Shown: positions 12,864 through 24,218 of the stretch, piece after piece
How positions within the stretch are numbered: the stretch's first letter is position 1
Layout: the number at the start of each line of letters is the position of its first letter
Program-made: the position numbers and the translations under genes
From: Anseranas semipalmata
Taxonomy: Eukaryota; Chordata; Aves; Anseriformes; Anseranatidae
NCBI GenBank assembly: GCA_013399115.1
Contig: VXAA01000632.1
Coordinates: forward strand, 62,001-126,000
Length of the DNA stretch: 64,000 nt
Reading direction: 5' to 3'
The notes under the pieces: model-generated
Seen by the model: only the letters and a program-made list of their open reading frames with translations
Told to the model about the DNA's origin: nothing
The model's database searches: none

Positions 12864-12930
12864 GTATATGTATATATATATATATTGTTATGTGTGTGTG
12901 CGTATATATATATATATATGTATATATGTA
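12864..12930. repeat. Compound (TA)n(TG)n(TA)n microsatellite
   Basis: TA, TG and TA blocks over about 67 bp, with a single CG step in the centre. Alternating purine-pyrimidine sequence like this can unwind or adopt Z-form in vitro. Probably polymorphic. Confidence 0.95.
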
Positions 12931-13735
12931 AAAGGATGGAAAAAAGGAATGATGTCCTTTTCTATCCAAATCCTCAAACTTTATATACATCCATATGCAC
13001 ACCTATAATATAACAACTCAACTTCTTACAGAGAAGCTAAATATTCCTGAATGGCAATGCAAACTATCCAAAATTTCTTCATGGACTAAATCAGTGACAA
13101 TAAGCAGGTTCCCTGTGGTCTTCTGAACCTCGGCACCCACACCACCCTGCTCCCACCTATCTGGAAGGAGTAGGCTTAGCCCACAACAATTTGTGCATCT
13201 CGGGTGTAAAACCAGTCCCAACCAAACTGGAATCACGAAGTCCCAGCAAGCCATCTCAGGGTCCTATTTGCTTATTCATAGCATTTCTTAACATCGGGTC
13301 CTGTGCTCCAGCCTTGGAGGTCTTGCTTGTGTCTGTCCCCAGTCCTGCTACAGACAACATGCTCCAAGCCTGCCTTTCTAAGCATAGAACTTTTCTCTGT
13401 GGACCATTGGCACCCAATTTATCTTTTGTCTTATATTTCAGGCTGGGAGTTTTGGGACACAGACTGTCTTTTTATCAGTGTGCCTAGGGCAGAGAGGTCC
13501 TGGTTCCCATGTAGGTTTCTGACAGCATGTTTGTATAAACAATAACTGCAACAGCAAAAATATATCATAAAACTGCTCAGCGATGGGCTTCTGCTGCATC
13601 TCAGCCAAGTTTTTTTCAGAAACTTGAAGCAGTATAGAGGAATCACAGTGCTGAAAACCAAAAACTTTAGTGTTGGTAACACCAACCATAACCCAGTACA
13701 ACATTTCAGTGAGTTTCTTGTGATATAGCATGGGC

Positions 13736-13750
13736 TTTTTTTTTTTTTTT
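13736..13750. repeat. T15 run
   Basis: Fifteen T followed by CAG. It looks like an acceptor polypyrimidine tract, but no recognisable exon follows. Confidence 0.9.
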
Positions 13751-13844
13751 CAGCAAATGATCAAGGGCCTGGTAACAATAAATAAATAAAATTCCTCCTG
13801 TTATTTACAATGGATGCTTCTAATTTGCTTATTACTTTGCTTAT

Positions 13845-13990
13845 CTATTCATTGAGATAATTATCTGACACCTGCCAACAGCAGATTGTTCTGACAGATT
13901 TTTATTGGCTGAGATCAATTTGTTACTTACCATCTGTCCAGCTAAAGGTGGTTTACAGGTCAACAAGCTGGTGAGCTTTGGAAAATCTTA
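13845..13990. promoter_or_regulatory. Candidate regulatory element with GATA palindrome and TALE-type sites
   Basis: Simple-repeat-free sequence with a dense motif set. AGATAATTATCT (13855-13866) is a perfect palindrome of two opposed GATA sites. It is followed by E-box CACCTG (13869-13874), TGACAG (MEIS/TGIF type, 13892-13897) and an inverted CCAAT (ATTGG, 13904-13908). The spacing is compact and the sequence unlike the flanking AT-rich DNA. This is inference from motifs only. Confidence 0.35.
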
Positions 13991-14920
13991 AAATGATCTT
14001 GAGCAGTATCCTTCCTGAACTAATTTCATTTTAATCTCCCATAAAACACATGAAAGGATGGACTTGAAAATTAGCTTTCAAGCAGAGTGTACCAGAAAGA
14101 AAAGAAAATAATTTTTCTTTGCTGTGATCTTGTAGAAACTATTTCATATGAAGTTTCCAAAAAAAAACAGTTGCACTCACTAGCTGATAAGTTGCCGTAT
14201 GACACTGAAGACCTCTGAAGAGTGCAAAGGAAAAGGAGATTGTCCGTACTCTAATCATCCCACTTTAAGAATGTGCAATATGCTTCTCCCAACAAGCAAA
14301 AATCTTGAACCATAAATTCCACAGCCATTATTTCTCACTGTGGCTCTGCTTCCTTGCTGGTGGGTAAGGATGCTTCCCCTCCCATCTCTCACAAGTTGTC
14401 TCACACTGTGATTCCCAATGCTATGCCATCAGACTTGATGCTATCAGTCTGGGAGCTGGGCTGCAGTTCCCAGAGTCCCCTGTTGCCCTTCTTTTCCCCA
14501 TGCAGAATTTACAGCATGGTTCTGCAAATCCACATTTGGTTGCAATACAGGTCTCTGCCAGCCACTGCTCTGATCGATGTATCTGTGGTATTTGTGTTTA
14601 ATTTGCTGCATCTCTGGGAGTGCTGGAAGGCCTTTAGTGTCTGCTGGAAAATTATAGGGCAATAGATTGCTATTCTATATGAACCGCCAATGCTCCAACA
14701 ACTGTGCTCAGTGTTCTTTTGGGTCTTCCTCTGGATATTTAGCTCCAAATTTTCTTTTTATTCCTGTATTGAAACAGTTTTTGGTGGAACTTGATGGGAA
14801 TTGTTTAAATTGTTAAAAAAAGGAAAACGGTATTTAAGTTTAACTTTAATGTTTCTTCTGAGATAAAAGGGTAAATTAATAACCTCCTGTCATTCATTTA
14901 ACAATTTTTAGAATTGCAAG

Positions 14921-14970
14921 AACCATTCTGATGGTTTTTCAAACCATTTCAAACCATTTTTCAAAAATGG
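14921..14970. repeat. Cluster of AACCAT motifs in both orientations
   Basis: AACCAT at 14921, ATGGTT at 14931, then AAACCAT at 14941 and 14951, spaced by 3-5 bases, forming nested direct and inverted repeats. It could fold locally or be a clustered binding site. Confidence 0.75.
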
Positions 14971-17900
14971 AGGGGGAGCTGACAGCTACTTCTGCAGGTT
15001 GCTTCAAGAGAAACCATGCTAACTTAAAACTTCTCAGGCGCTCCAGAAGTGAAAGCAAGCACTTAATGATAACACCGAATTACACAGAAGACTTCTTTTC
15101 CTCGAAGAAACTCATCCTAGTTGTGCCAGGAGACCTTCCTAATGACTATGGATCATTTAAAGATAGAGGCACTGAAAGTCCCCAGGACAGTCTTTTGTGT
15201 CAGCTCATCCTTCTCTGGCACCTTTCTGATTGTCATGCAAATGTTCCAGAGGTCCTGTTATGCAGCGATCACTGCTCAGAGGGTAGCGGGTCTATCGTGA
15301 TAATGTGGTTGAAAGGAATTATCCAGCCAAGGATTCAAGCACAGTCAGAAATCCTGCAAACTAAACTCTTGATGATATCTTTTGTTGGAAAGATGGTGAC
15401 TTCAAAAGCTGTAAACAACAGTCGGTTTTCTATGTTGAATATTACAACCATTTTAAATTAAACATAAAATTGTCTCCAGAGTACAGTTCTGTAAGTAAGT
15501 CAGAGAAAAATGGTTCTGCATTTTGGTGCATGTTTTAACCTGAAGTATATGTACGTTTATAAATATATATTATGCATGTTGTTTTTTTTTTCCTAAAATT
15601 TTCAAATCATATGGGCTGTCAGGCTGACATATTATGTGTTGCAGTTGTAAGCTATAAATAAACTGAAAACAGGTTTTAATGAAAAGATATGGAACAGAGG
15701 ACCAAACTACTGCCTACATAGGTAGTTGTTTTAAAAGGCGTAAATTTAAAACACTTTTCCAAAACTTGTTGTTAAATTATTTCTAAATTAATATACCTGT
15801 GTCCTTCAAATAACCATGAGGTCATCAGGATGAATCTTCTTGAGTGGGTCCTCTGAAAGTCAAGAACTTTTCCAGAATTTATAAAAGCATGGTGAGTGTT
15901 ACTCATTATCAGTTTGAAGAATTGATTCCAGTGGAAATCCAATATGTTCTCTCAAAAATGTCTAGTATATCTGCTTCTCAGCTGAGATCTTAGAAAAAGT
16001 CTTGATGACACCCTGTACTAAGATGAATTACAACAGGAAATGAAATGGTCTAAAACCAATATTTTAAAATCGGTGCCTATAATTTGACATCTGAATGTGT
16101 ATTTGGAGTCGGTGACAGCTGTGTGTTCCTAGCACCTGTGAAAAACAGGTTACTTTGGTTATTAAGTATTTAGAGTCAAGACCTGCTATTGATTTTCATG
16201 AGGCTAGGATTTCAGTCTACAAGACAAGGGCTGGCCATTCAGGCTTGATCATTTTTGGCCCAAAGAACTAAGTTCAAAAGTCTTCCCAGAATCTTTTCTG
16301 CTCATTTATCATAACCTACTCCAGCTCCAGCATACCAACTTAATTTCATTTCAGTTTCCAGTTTGATATGCACCGCGGGGATCTCTTTCCCAGGCAAAAG
16401 GCAATATGAGGTGAGAAGAAGAGCATGCTGCCAGCACAGGTATAGGCCTGCATAATGGAGCTGTGACACTCTGAAAGAGGTTTTTCATTTTAACAACTTT
16501 TCAAGTGGGGAGTGAAAGACATAATGCAGATGGCATAATTGAAGTGGGAGAATGAAACATTAAGCATGCACAGAAGGGATTAGAGAGGAACTTTTGGGGT
16601 TATTTAATTTTGGCTCAGTTGTTATCTAACAGTTTTGTCAGGGAAAAAAAAAAATGTTAAAGCTCCTTGCAAGTCCAGAAAACCTAAGGAAGATTATTAC
16701 CTGCCTAGGAGTATGTAAAACCTTGTAAAACTATCAGACTTGAGAGAATTTATTCTTTATTATGTGATATCATGTTCTACAAAATATCTTTCCTTGCACA
16801 GATCTCACAGGTCCCCTTTCTTCATTTTTATAGACATGTCAATTCTGGGAATGATCTAATCATGATGAGGATTTAAGGTATGTATATGTTTTGTACCGAA
16901 TGCTAATAATTCATGAGCTCTTGGTTTCAAAGATCTTCTCTGTGAAGCTCTGCAGTTCAAAAAGGAATGCCTTAACATAAAAAGGATGCTAAGCCTCATA
17001 TTTAACACCTAATGAAATCATTAAAGAGAGATCAGGCATGATCGCAAATGTTAATTTATCAGATTTCACACATGCCACAAATATGGCGAACAAAGAAGAG
17101 GAACTTTAAAAACCTTTGAGGTCTCATTAATTGAGGTAGAAAATAAAATGGTGAAGAGATTTCAAAGGCTGGCCACGCTCCTTCAAGACAAACTGTGCAG
17201 AGCGACCGATTCTGCAGCCACCTTGCACAAGGAAAGTCCTTCTGAAATCACGGGGAGTGTTGCCAGAGAACAGAATGAAGGATCTAGTCAAAAATGGAGG
17301 CACTCTGAGCACTTGTGGGTAAGAAGCCCTGTTGTGTGTTAACAATACAACCACAAGCACACCCTCTCCCAGGGAGCACACCACGCCTGTGGTATCGGTT
17401 ACCTACAGGAACTCCAGGAAGAATACATATGAGGATAAGAAATAGTCACTCTTTATTCCTGTCAGTAAGTTTTGCCTTTGACTCCACTGATCAATATCAG
17501 CCGTGCATTGGTTACTATGGGAATGAGGCTTTCCTGCACTCAATAAACCCCAAGTTCCTTTTTTTACAAAGGTGAGCAAAATACTTTTAAAAGAAGGTTT
17601 TATCTGCTTTATGCCTTGAGGGACTCTGCAGCCATCACTTTAAAGGTACTTGGACACTTTGAAATGCAGAATATTATGATCTAGCTTTGGGCAAGTAAAG
17701 ACTTAAAACCATTTGTTTACCCCAGAAATCAATGTCACATTTGTGTAGAAATCTATACTCTGCGTGTGCCTAGCCTGTATGTGTGTCAATGTACTCACGT
17801 GTGCACGCACTTATGTGACTATGTATCTATATGTGCTCTATATTAGCAGATACATGGAGATATAAACCTTAATATGGATTACTTTTAAGGCTTGAACACT

Positions 17901-19926
17901 TACTGAGATAAAAGATATCTGACAATACCTTGGACTGGGTGCCTCAGCTGAGCTAATTAATCCACCCTTACAATGATCTGAGAGTTTCTGATTATAATAC
18001 TGGGATAAGAAATAGCCTACTTTCCACTTTTATTTATGATAATACATTGTTTGATTATAAAATATTTAGCAATGAATTAATACGTATTTCTGGCGGCATA
18101 TAGTGCCAAGCATATGTGAAATAATATGTATGGTGTTTCCTGAATGAAGTGAATTTAAACAGGAACTATGATGGACGTGATCTTGGACTGCTGCAATGTC
18201 AGCTCAGCAATGTAACCTCTTCACAGACTTTCCAGGTGAAGCAGGAGAACGGCAGCAAACTGCCACATAAAATGCTGCCAACTACAGCCAATCTGTCAGA
18301 TGTCTATTCTTGGGATCTATTGCTAATTGGCTTGAAGGATGTTAAGAATGAGTGAGTTATTCCTTTTTGTTTTGTTTTGTTTACCCTTTTTGTTCATTTA
18401 TGTTTCACACATTTTTATTCCTGTGCTAGAAATAAAAACAACAAAGGGTAATTGTGATGATTTTGTCTACCTGTAAGTAGCTATAAATGACTGGAAGTTA
18501 CAATAGAAAACTATCTGTGTACCTTCCAGACCACTTTATGGACCAAATAGATTTACAACCGCCAAAGGCTCGAGGCTTGTCAGTATATCTCTCCTTGCCC
18601 ACACACAGCTGAATAACAGTCTGAAGGGACAAGAGCTTACTGTCTTTCTTAAGTTTTTGTTAAGAGAAAAGAAGGTTAAATACACATTTGAAGGCCTTAT
18701 CATCAAAGGTCTGCACAGACTCTGTCAATTTTTCCATGGCATCTAGTGACAGCCAGGGCTAAAACTCACAGAGAAGGTGTACATGGGAAGGACTTTCTCC
18801 TGACAACTGGCAAACAACACGGAGGCAATTTCAGAGGTGTCATAATAACTACAATATTCAGCAACCCTAGAAAATTGTGTCTAATCCTTTGATTTCAAAT
18901 CTGGCAATTAAATGAAAAATACACGATCTCATGCCGCTTGGAGGAAAAGAAGAAAACATATCTTCACTTCATCTGAAGTTTTGAGACATACAATAAAATC
19001 AGATTGTTGTGGCACATCTCAATACCATCAAAAACTTCTGTTAGTTTGAGATTATGAATTCTTTAAGACTTTAAAAAACATTTTTTTGAGGTGAAAACAA
19101 CAACAAAAACAAACTAGAAGTGTTCTAAAGAAGTTCAGAACTGAAGTTGTAAAAGAGTTTACATGAAACCAACTTGGAGGGGAAGCTCACTTTTGTTTCA
19201 CAGTTTGCCAAACTAATGGGACCAGAGAGAGTGCTTAATCAAAGTCAATATTGGCCTGCTGACTCTCAAGAAACGATCTAGAAGTGCTTTGGGGGCTCTT
19301 TCTGTGTTCATTATCCTTTCCTGTGTCACTTGGTGTCTCTAATGATAGACAAAGAAGCACTTAAAATGCCTCTATTCAATTTTCTTCACTACTGAAATCT
19401 CAAATTAAATACTTATCAAGAAAAAAAAATCATATTTAGAATGAGATCGTGACACAAAGATCTTCTGAAAAACAGCCTAGGATAATTCAGCAGCCCCACT
19501 GGATCTTGCATTTAGAGCAGCCTGAAGTGTTCAAGTGACTCAGCAACTCGGTGGTGGGTAATTTACAGCTCACTCCTCATTGCAAGCTGAACTGTTGGCT
19601 TACAAACTAAAGTACTTCTGCATCAACCTTTGCTGAATGCAAATGCAGCGTGCTGAGCTCAAGCAGTAGATATCAAAGCTAGGAGAAGTTTAAAACCAAG
19701 GACAGAATGTTGAAAAACTCTTTTGGACAATTGAAGGTAAATCCATTTAACTGGTTGGAATCATCCAAGTTTAAGACCTTACTCCAAGCAGGCATGTTCA
19801 ACAGGCAACGTAGTTTGCAAAGTAGAAGATGAACAGCATACAGTGAGAAGCAGGATGATTTTCTAAGAGTGAGAATATCAGATTAAAACAAATCTCACCT
19901 CTTTCCAGATCAGAAATACATATTCC
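14971..19926. other. Unique AT-rich sequence, no gene recognised
   Basis: A 176-codon frame (14931-15461) is the longest here but has no recognisable domain. The frames at 17148-17342 and 18149-18355 are noted separately because splice-like sites adjoin them. A MARE-like TGACTCAGCA lies at 19536-19545. Confidence 0.55.
17940..17990. promoter_or_regulatory. E-box palindrome next to homeodomain site
   Basis: CTCAGCTGAG (17943-17952), a 10-bp palindrome with a CAGCTG E-box, is followed after one base by TAATTAATCC (17954-17963), which combines a TAATTA homeodomain core with a K50-type TAATCC. The pairing of bHLH and homeodomain sites is typical of neural enhancers. No conservation data are available here. 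Confidence 0.3.
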
Positions 19927-19969
19927 AGAGAGAGAGAAAAAAAAAAAAAGAAAAAAGAAAGAAAAAAAA
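19927..19969. repeat. Purine tract (AG)n then A-rich
   Basis: A purine-only stretch of about 43 bp: AG repeats, A13, then AAAG-like units. Confidence 0.9.
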
Positions 19970-22900
19970 CCCAACGAACTAGTATATTATATGTTGAGGC
20001 TGAATAGTATTCCCTGAATAAAGTTGGAAAAAGAGTACTAGCCAATAGTCATTTAATCATATGGATGTCCACCATGAAGCATCAATGAACACAAAGCCTG
20101 AGTCTCTTGTGTCAACAACAACAAAAAAATGCGGTGCTTTAATGTTTTGCTAATCCTATCAGACCTGATTTTAAGGGGCTCACTCAAGAAATGGCATACT
20201 TCTTGAGAATGACACTGGGTAACAGAATCTTGTCCCACATCTAAAACACAAAGATTTACTCTGAAAGAATATACTGATTTTGCCTCTTTACCAGTCTTAT
20301 ACTAACAAAAAAATCTCTTATTAAAAAGAGGTGGATGAAACACTATTTGCAATGAGTGCCAAAGATTAAGCTTTATTTCTGCAAGGAAAAATAAAATGCA
20401 TGTTTTATTCAAAGAATTTAAGGCTAGTTGATATCATACAGAGGTCAACAGGAGTCTTACCAGACTAACTTATGGAATTGAACCTAAAGTATTATTTCAT
20501 ACTAACACAATATAGTTTGTTTTTGAAGCAAAATGTGTATGTAATTACTTTTAATTTGATTATAAATTTTCCATCGTGAAGTAAAACACTAAACCTTAGT
20601 TGCACTAGAAAGACATGCAGCATAAAAAACTGGCCACATACGTACTTAATATAGTGGGCATAAAAATACTAATTAAGATAAAACATTATACCACAGTACC
20701 TACAATAAACACAAATTAATAAACCAATCAGAAATGTGAGCACCTTCAGGAAAATTGTAGCATGCATCATATAATCTCATGGAGATAAGTAAGGAATGTC
20801 TAATGTGAATTTTTTTTAATGGACCAGATAATTTGGGGCATAACTGGAAAAAGTCTTCATAAAGACTGCAGCCTGTAAAAATGCCTATGTAATTTGGAAG
20901 AAATGGTATTCTCCTATCCAGAGAGGGCATGGGCTCAGCAACTTTTGGCCTCCAACACCTTCCAGAAAGGGATGCAAAAGGATCTGTTTTGTTGGCAACA
21001 GCTGGCAATACTCCAAATGATATGAAAGAGGAATTTATATCCATCTCTGGAGAGACAGTAGGAAGCAATAAATATTTTTAAAAATTAGCTAAGGTAGTTT
21101 TTTTTCCATCTAAAAATGTCATAGCATTGAAATACACCACCTCAATGATTGTTCTGTGCTTAGTAAGCACTGTTCAGACAGAATAAGCTGCCTCACACAA
21201 ACACTTTTTGTTGGGCACAAAGAGCACTTTCACAGAGCAGTTAGGTGTCTTTCACACCACAGTGACCAACCAAGGCTTTGCAAGTTATCATCCATCAGAA
21301 ACTACTGGAACAAATGCTCACTTGGATATTCTGGCTTAAACCATCAAGAGAGTCTGAAGCAGCTGATGCGGTAAAGCAAATGTCCAAAACTGATTTATGT
21401 TTATTTTAACATGTTTATATGTTCTAAATGAATAGTGACTTTATCTATAAACGCTGGAATTCAGCTGTTTCTAGTTTTAATTCCTATCAGGATATGCTTA
21501 AAATTACTTCAAAGTAAATTACTCACATGTAGAGGAGCTTGCAGAAATTCAGAACTCATACTACCTGAAAAAAAAACTGAGGATTTTATCAGCTCCTAGT
21601 TTGATAGCAGAGTTTATTCTTGCTCCCTAAGATGTCTTTAAAAAGCATTTAACTGAATATCCTTGGCAAGATGGAAAGATGCTATGATGCAGAAGCTGAA
21701 AAATGGAAGTTGTCCCTCTTCCATGCAGTTAAAATCTAGAAGACAAGTGAAAAAGACAAACACAAAACCAAGTGGAAGGCCAAAAGACATAAGGACATTC
21801 TTTAAGACCACGGTCATTTGTCCATGAGACTTTCAGTCACTCAACCATCCGAGCAGTTTAAAAGGTCAAATGGGTATAGTGACGATTTTACCTCTGCACT
21901 GTTTGTGAGATATGTCATGAGAGTGAACATATGGGACATATGGGTCTTTGTTAGTTCAGCTCCAAGCCTTCAGGTGTTTTTCTGACAGGTACAATGTAAT
22001 TAGAGAATAGAAAGGTCCTTATTTTCATGCTGTTTCCACTTGCATTCTCACTGAATATTGTACCAATAAAAAAACTATCCAGTTTTGACTGTATGAATTG
22101 CTTCTGAAAGATCCTAACCACTTTTATTCTCTTCATTGTTTAAGTTGTTTCGTCAATTTTCCTAAGCAGAGGGAAACTAGTTGTTAGCTTTTTCCTCTCC
22201 ACTTAACAACTTCCCTCTTTGGTTAAAAAACAGTTATACTAATATGTTTCATAAAAATAGGCCAACAGGGGAGGACACATTAAATCCCAGCTGAAGGAAA
22301 AAAGTGAGTAGGTAGAGGGTGAGTGCAACTCTGATAGACATCAAAGAGAACAACCAGGAGCTCAAGCTCAGATCACAAATCCATAGAAAAAAAAAAAAAA
22401 CATTGATTTCACTACACAGAGAATTAATTGTTCTTTGTTCTTGGTGTGGTCCAAGCTGCCTTTTAATCAAATACTGTACCTCCCTTTGCATTCAATGAGA
22501 GATATCCCAAAACAAAAGGGATGGTACATCTGGTTTTCTGGATGTAAGCAACACTTACTTAAAGTCTATGTGAACTGTTTGCTATGGTTTTTAAAATTAC
22601 TGTCTCATAATTTTTTAACTTTTACCTTAATTTTCATCTTTCAAAAGAAAAACTTTGTTCAATAATCAAAATATAAAACAAAGAATATGTCATCCAGACA
22701 TGGAGGGTTCAGCTTAAAATTAGACTAATGGTAAATGTGCACAAGGTCCAAAAATTATTTGCGATTTCAGTGAGTAAATTAAATTAAATTAAAAAGAACA
22801 TAGCTCTGTGGACAAATTAAAACTAAAACTATACAGGGTATTTAACCTTCTGCTTCAAAATTCTGGGGTTTGGACACAGTCACAGGTCATCTAGAACCAC

Positions 22901-24105
22901 AGGGTGAGCAAGGACAATAACTTAGCCTAAGTGTTGAAATGTAGTACCTCTTGTATTTGACCTATGCTTGGATATTGGGAAAACTATTTGTCTCTGTGTA
23001 ACCCCTTGTAATATCTGCCAGCTGCAAAGAAGTTTGTAGAGTTGGATATTTGAAAGAATAAACTATCTGGTAGTTGTACTCTGAAGCCATGCAGGGATTG
23101 TTTTTTTCTGAGTGTCTAATACCTGCAGCTCCACAGATCCCTGTCCACATGTTGTTCTGGCCAATATTGTATATTGCTGGAAATAACAGAGATGATAAAC
23201 ATCAAAGCATATTGAGCCACTTTAAAAATCAGTTTCCAGTCTAGAATCACACCAAGGCTGGAGAATCTATATCCACAAGAAGTCGTATGAGTGATAGAAG
23301 ATATAATATTTTGGATTTTTATCTGAATCCACGGCTCTTTGATCTGAAAATCTTTCCAGGTGGCTTTCAGTATAGAAGTTTCAAGCTGAATGGCTCTCGG
23401 ATACTAAGACAGTTAAATGAATATACAAGGAAGAAAAGAATAAAGGTTGTTGACTGAAGGATGTAGCAAGAATGTGAAGACCTTTTTCTTCCTTTTTTCT
23501 TTTTTTTCCCTAGAATAACAAAAATGAGAAATTAAATTGCCTTGTGGTCTAAAGAAAATGCATGCAGTTTCTAAAGAAACTTTTGCAAGCAGATTTGCTC
23601 AGAACTCTTCTTGGTCAAGATACTGGTAAGAGTGAAGACAAATCCAGAAAAAAAGAAGAGGTAGATGAAGGCAGATACTAAAATGCCTGTTAGAAGTTAT
23701 TTGGGTTTTGTTTTCTCTATGCTTCTCAAAGGAATTAACTTAAACACAGTCCAGTTACAGCTGTACCCAGTGGCTGGAGGTTCACTTGGCCCATTAAAAA
23801 ACATGATATTATGAGAAAAAATAATCACTGTTGGCAGCCCTGGAGCTGAGGACAAGCATATTTTGCCTCTTAACACCCTACTGCACATCATCCGGATGCC
23901 GTGTCTGTGGCAATGTGACCTCGGCCATGGCAAGCCCTGTGGCGTGTTCCCTGTTGAGTGTCCTGCGTGAACAGCGAGCAGCTCTCATTTAGCTCAGGCT
24001 GGCAAGCGGGACCCTTCCCACCACTCTGTGCCCACTCAGTTTAAAAATGATTCATCTTTATGTTTTTTCCAAGGTTTCCATGGTGAACATGTGCACACGT
24101 AACTG
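19970..24105. other. AT-rich unique sequence
   Basis: There are no named repeats, no RNA gene and no convincing exon. Minor A runs occur near 22387-22400, and a T/C tract lies near 23491-23511. Confidence 0.6.
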
Positions 24106-24121
24106 TTTTTTTTTTTTTTTT
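24106..24121. repeat. T16 run
   Basis: Sixteen T after 'acgtaactg'. A T9 and an A11 run lie about 90 bp downstream (24195-24218). Confidence 0.9.
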
Positions 24122-24218
24122 AAATAATGACTTGGATCTTCCATCTAAGAACCCTTCTCAATCTGCAAATTTCCATTAAAGAGTATTTTTCAGATTTTTT
24201 TTTGATGAAAAAAAAAAA

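Larger units (their letters stand above)
12931..14920. other. Unique sequence with regulatory-looking segments
   Basis: Besides the GATA/TALE cluster, 14340-14660 is repeat-free and GC-richer and includes 'gcagttcccagagtccc', a distant look-alike of the ZNF143/STAF-type TTCCCAGAATGC motif. Overlapping 70-100 codon frames are unconvincing. Confidence 0.5.

Noticed and set aside
14931..15461. 176-codon plus-strand ORF
   Set aside because: No recognisable domain. Starts within a repeat-like AACCAT cluster. A frame of this length is expected by chance about once in a few windows like this.
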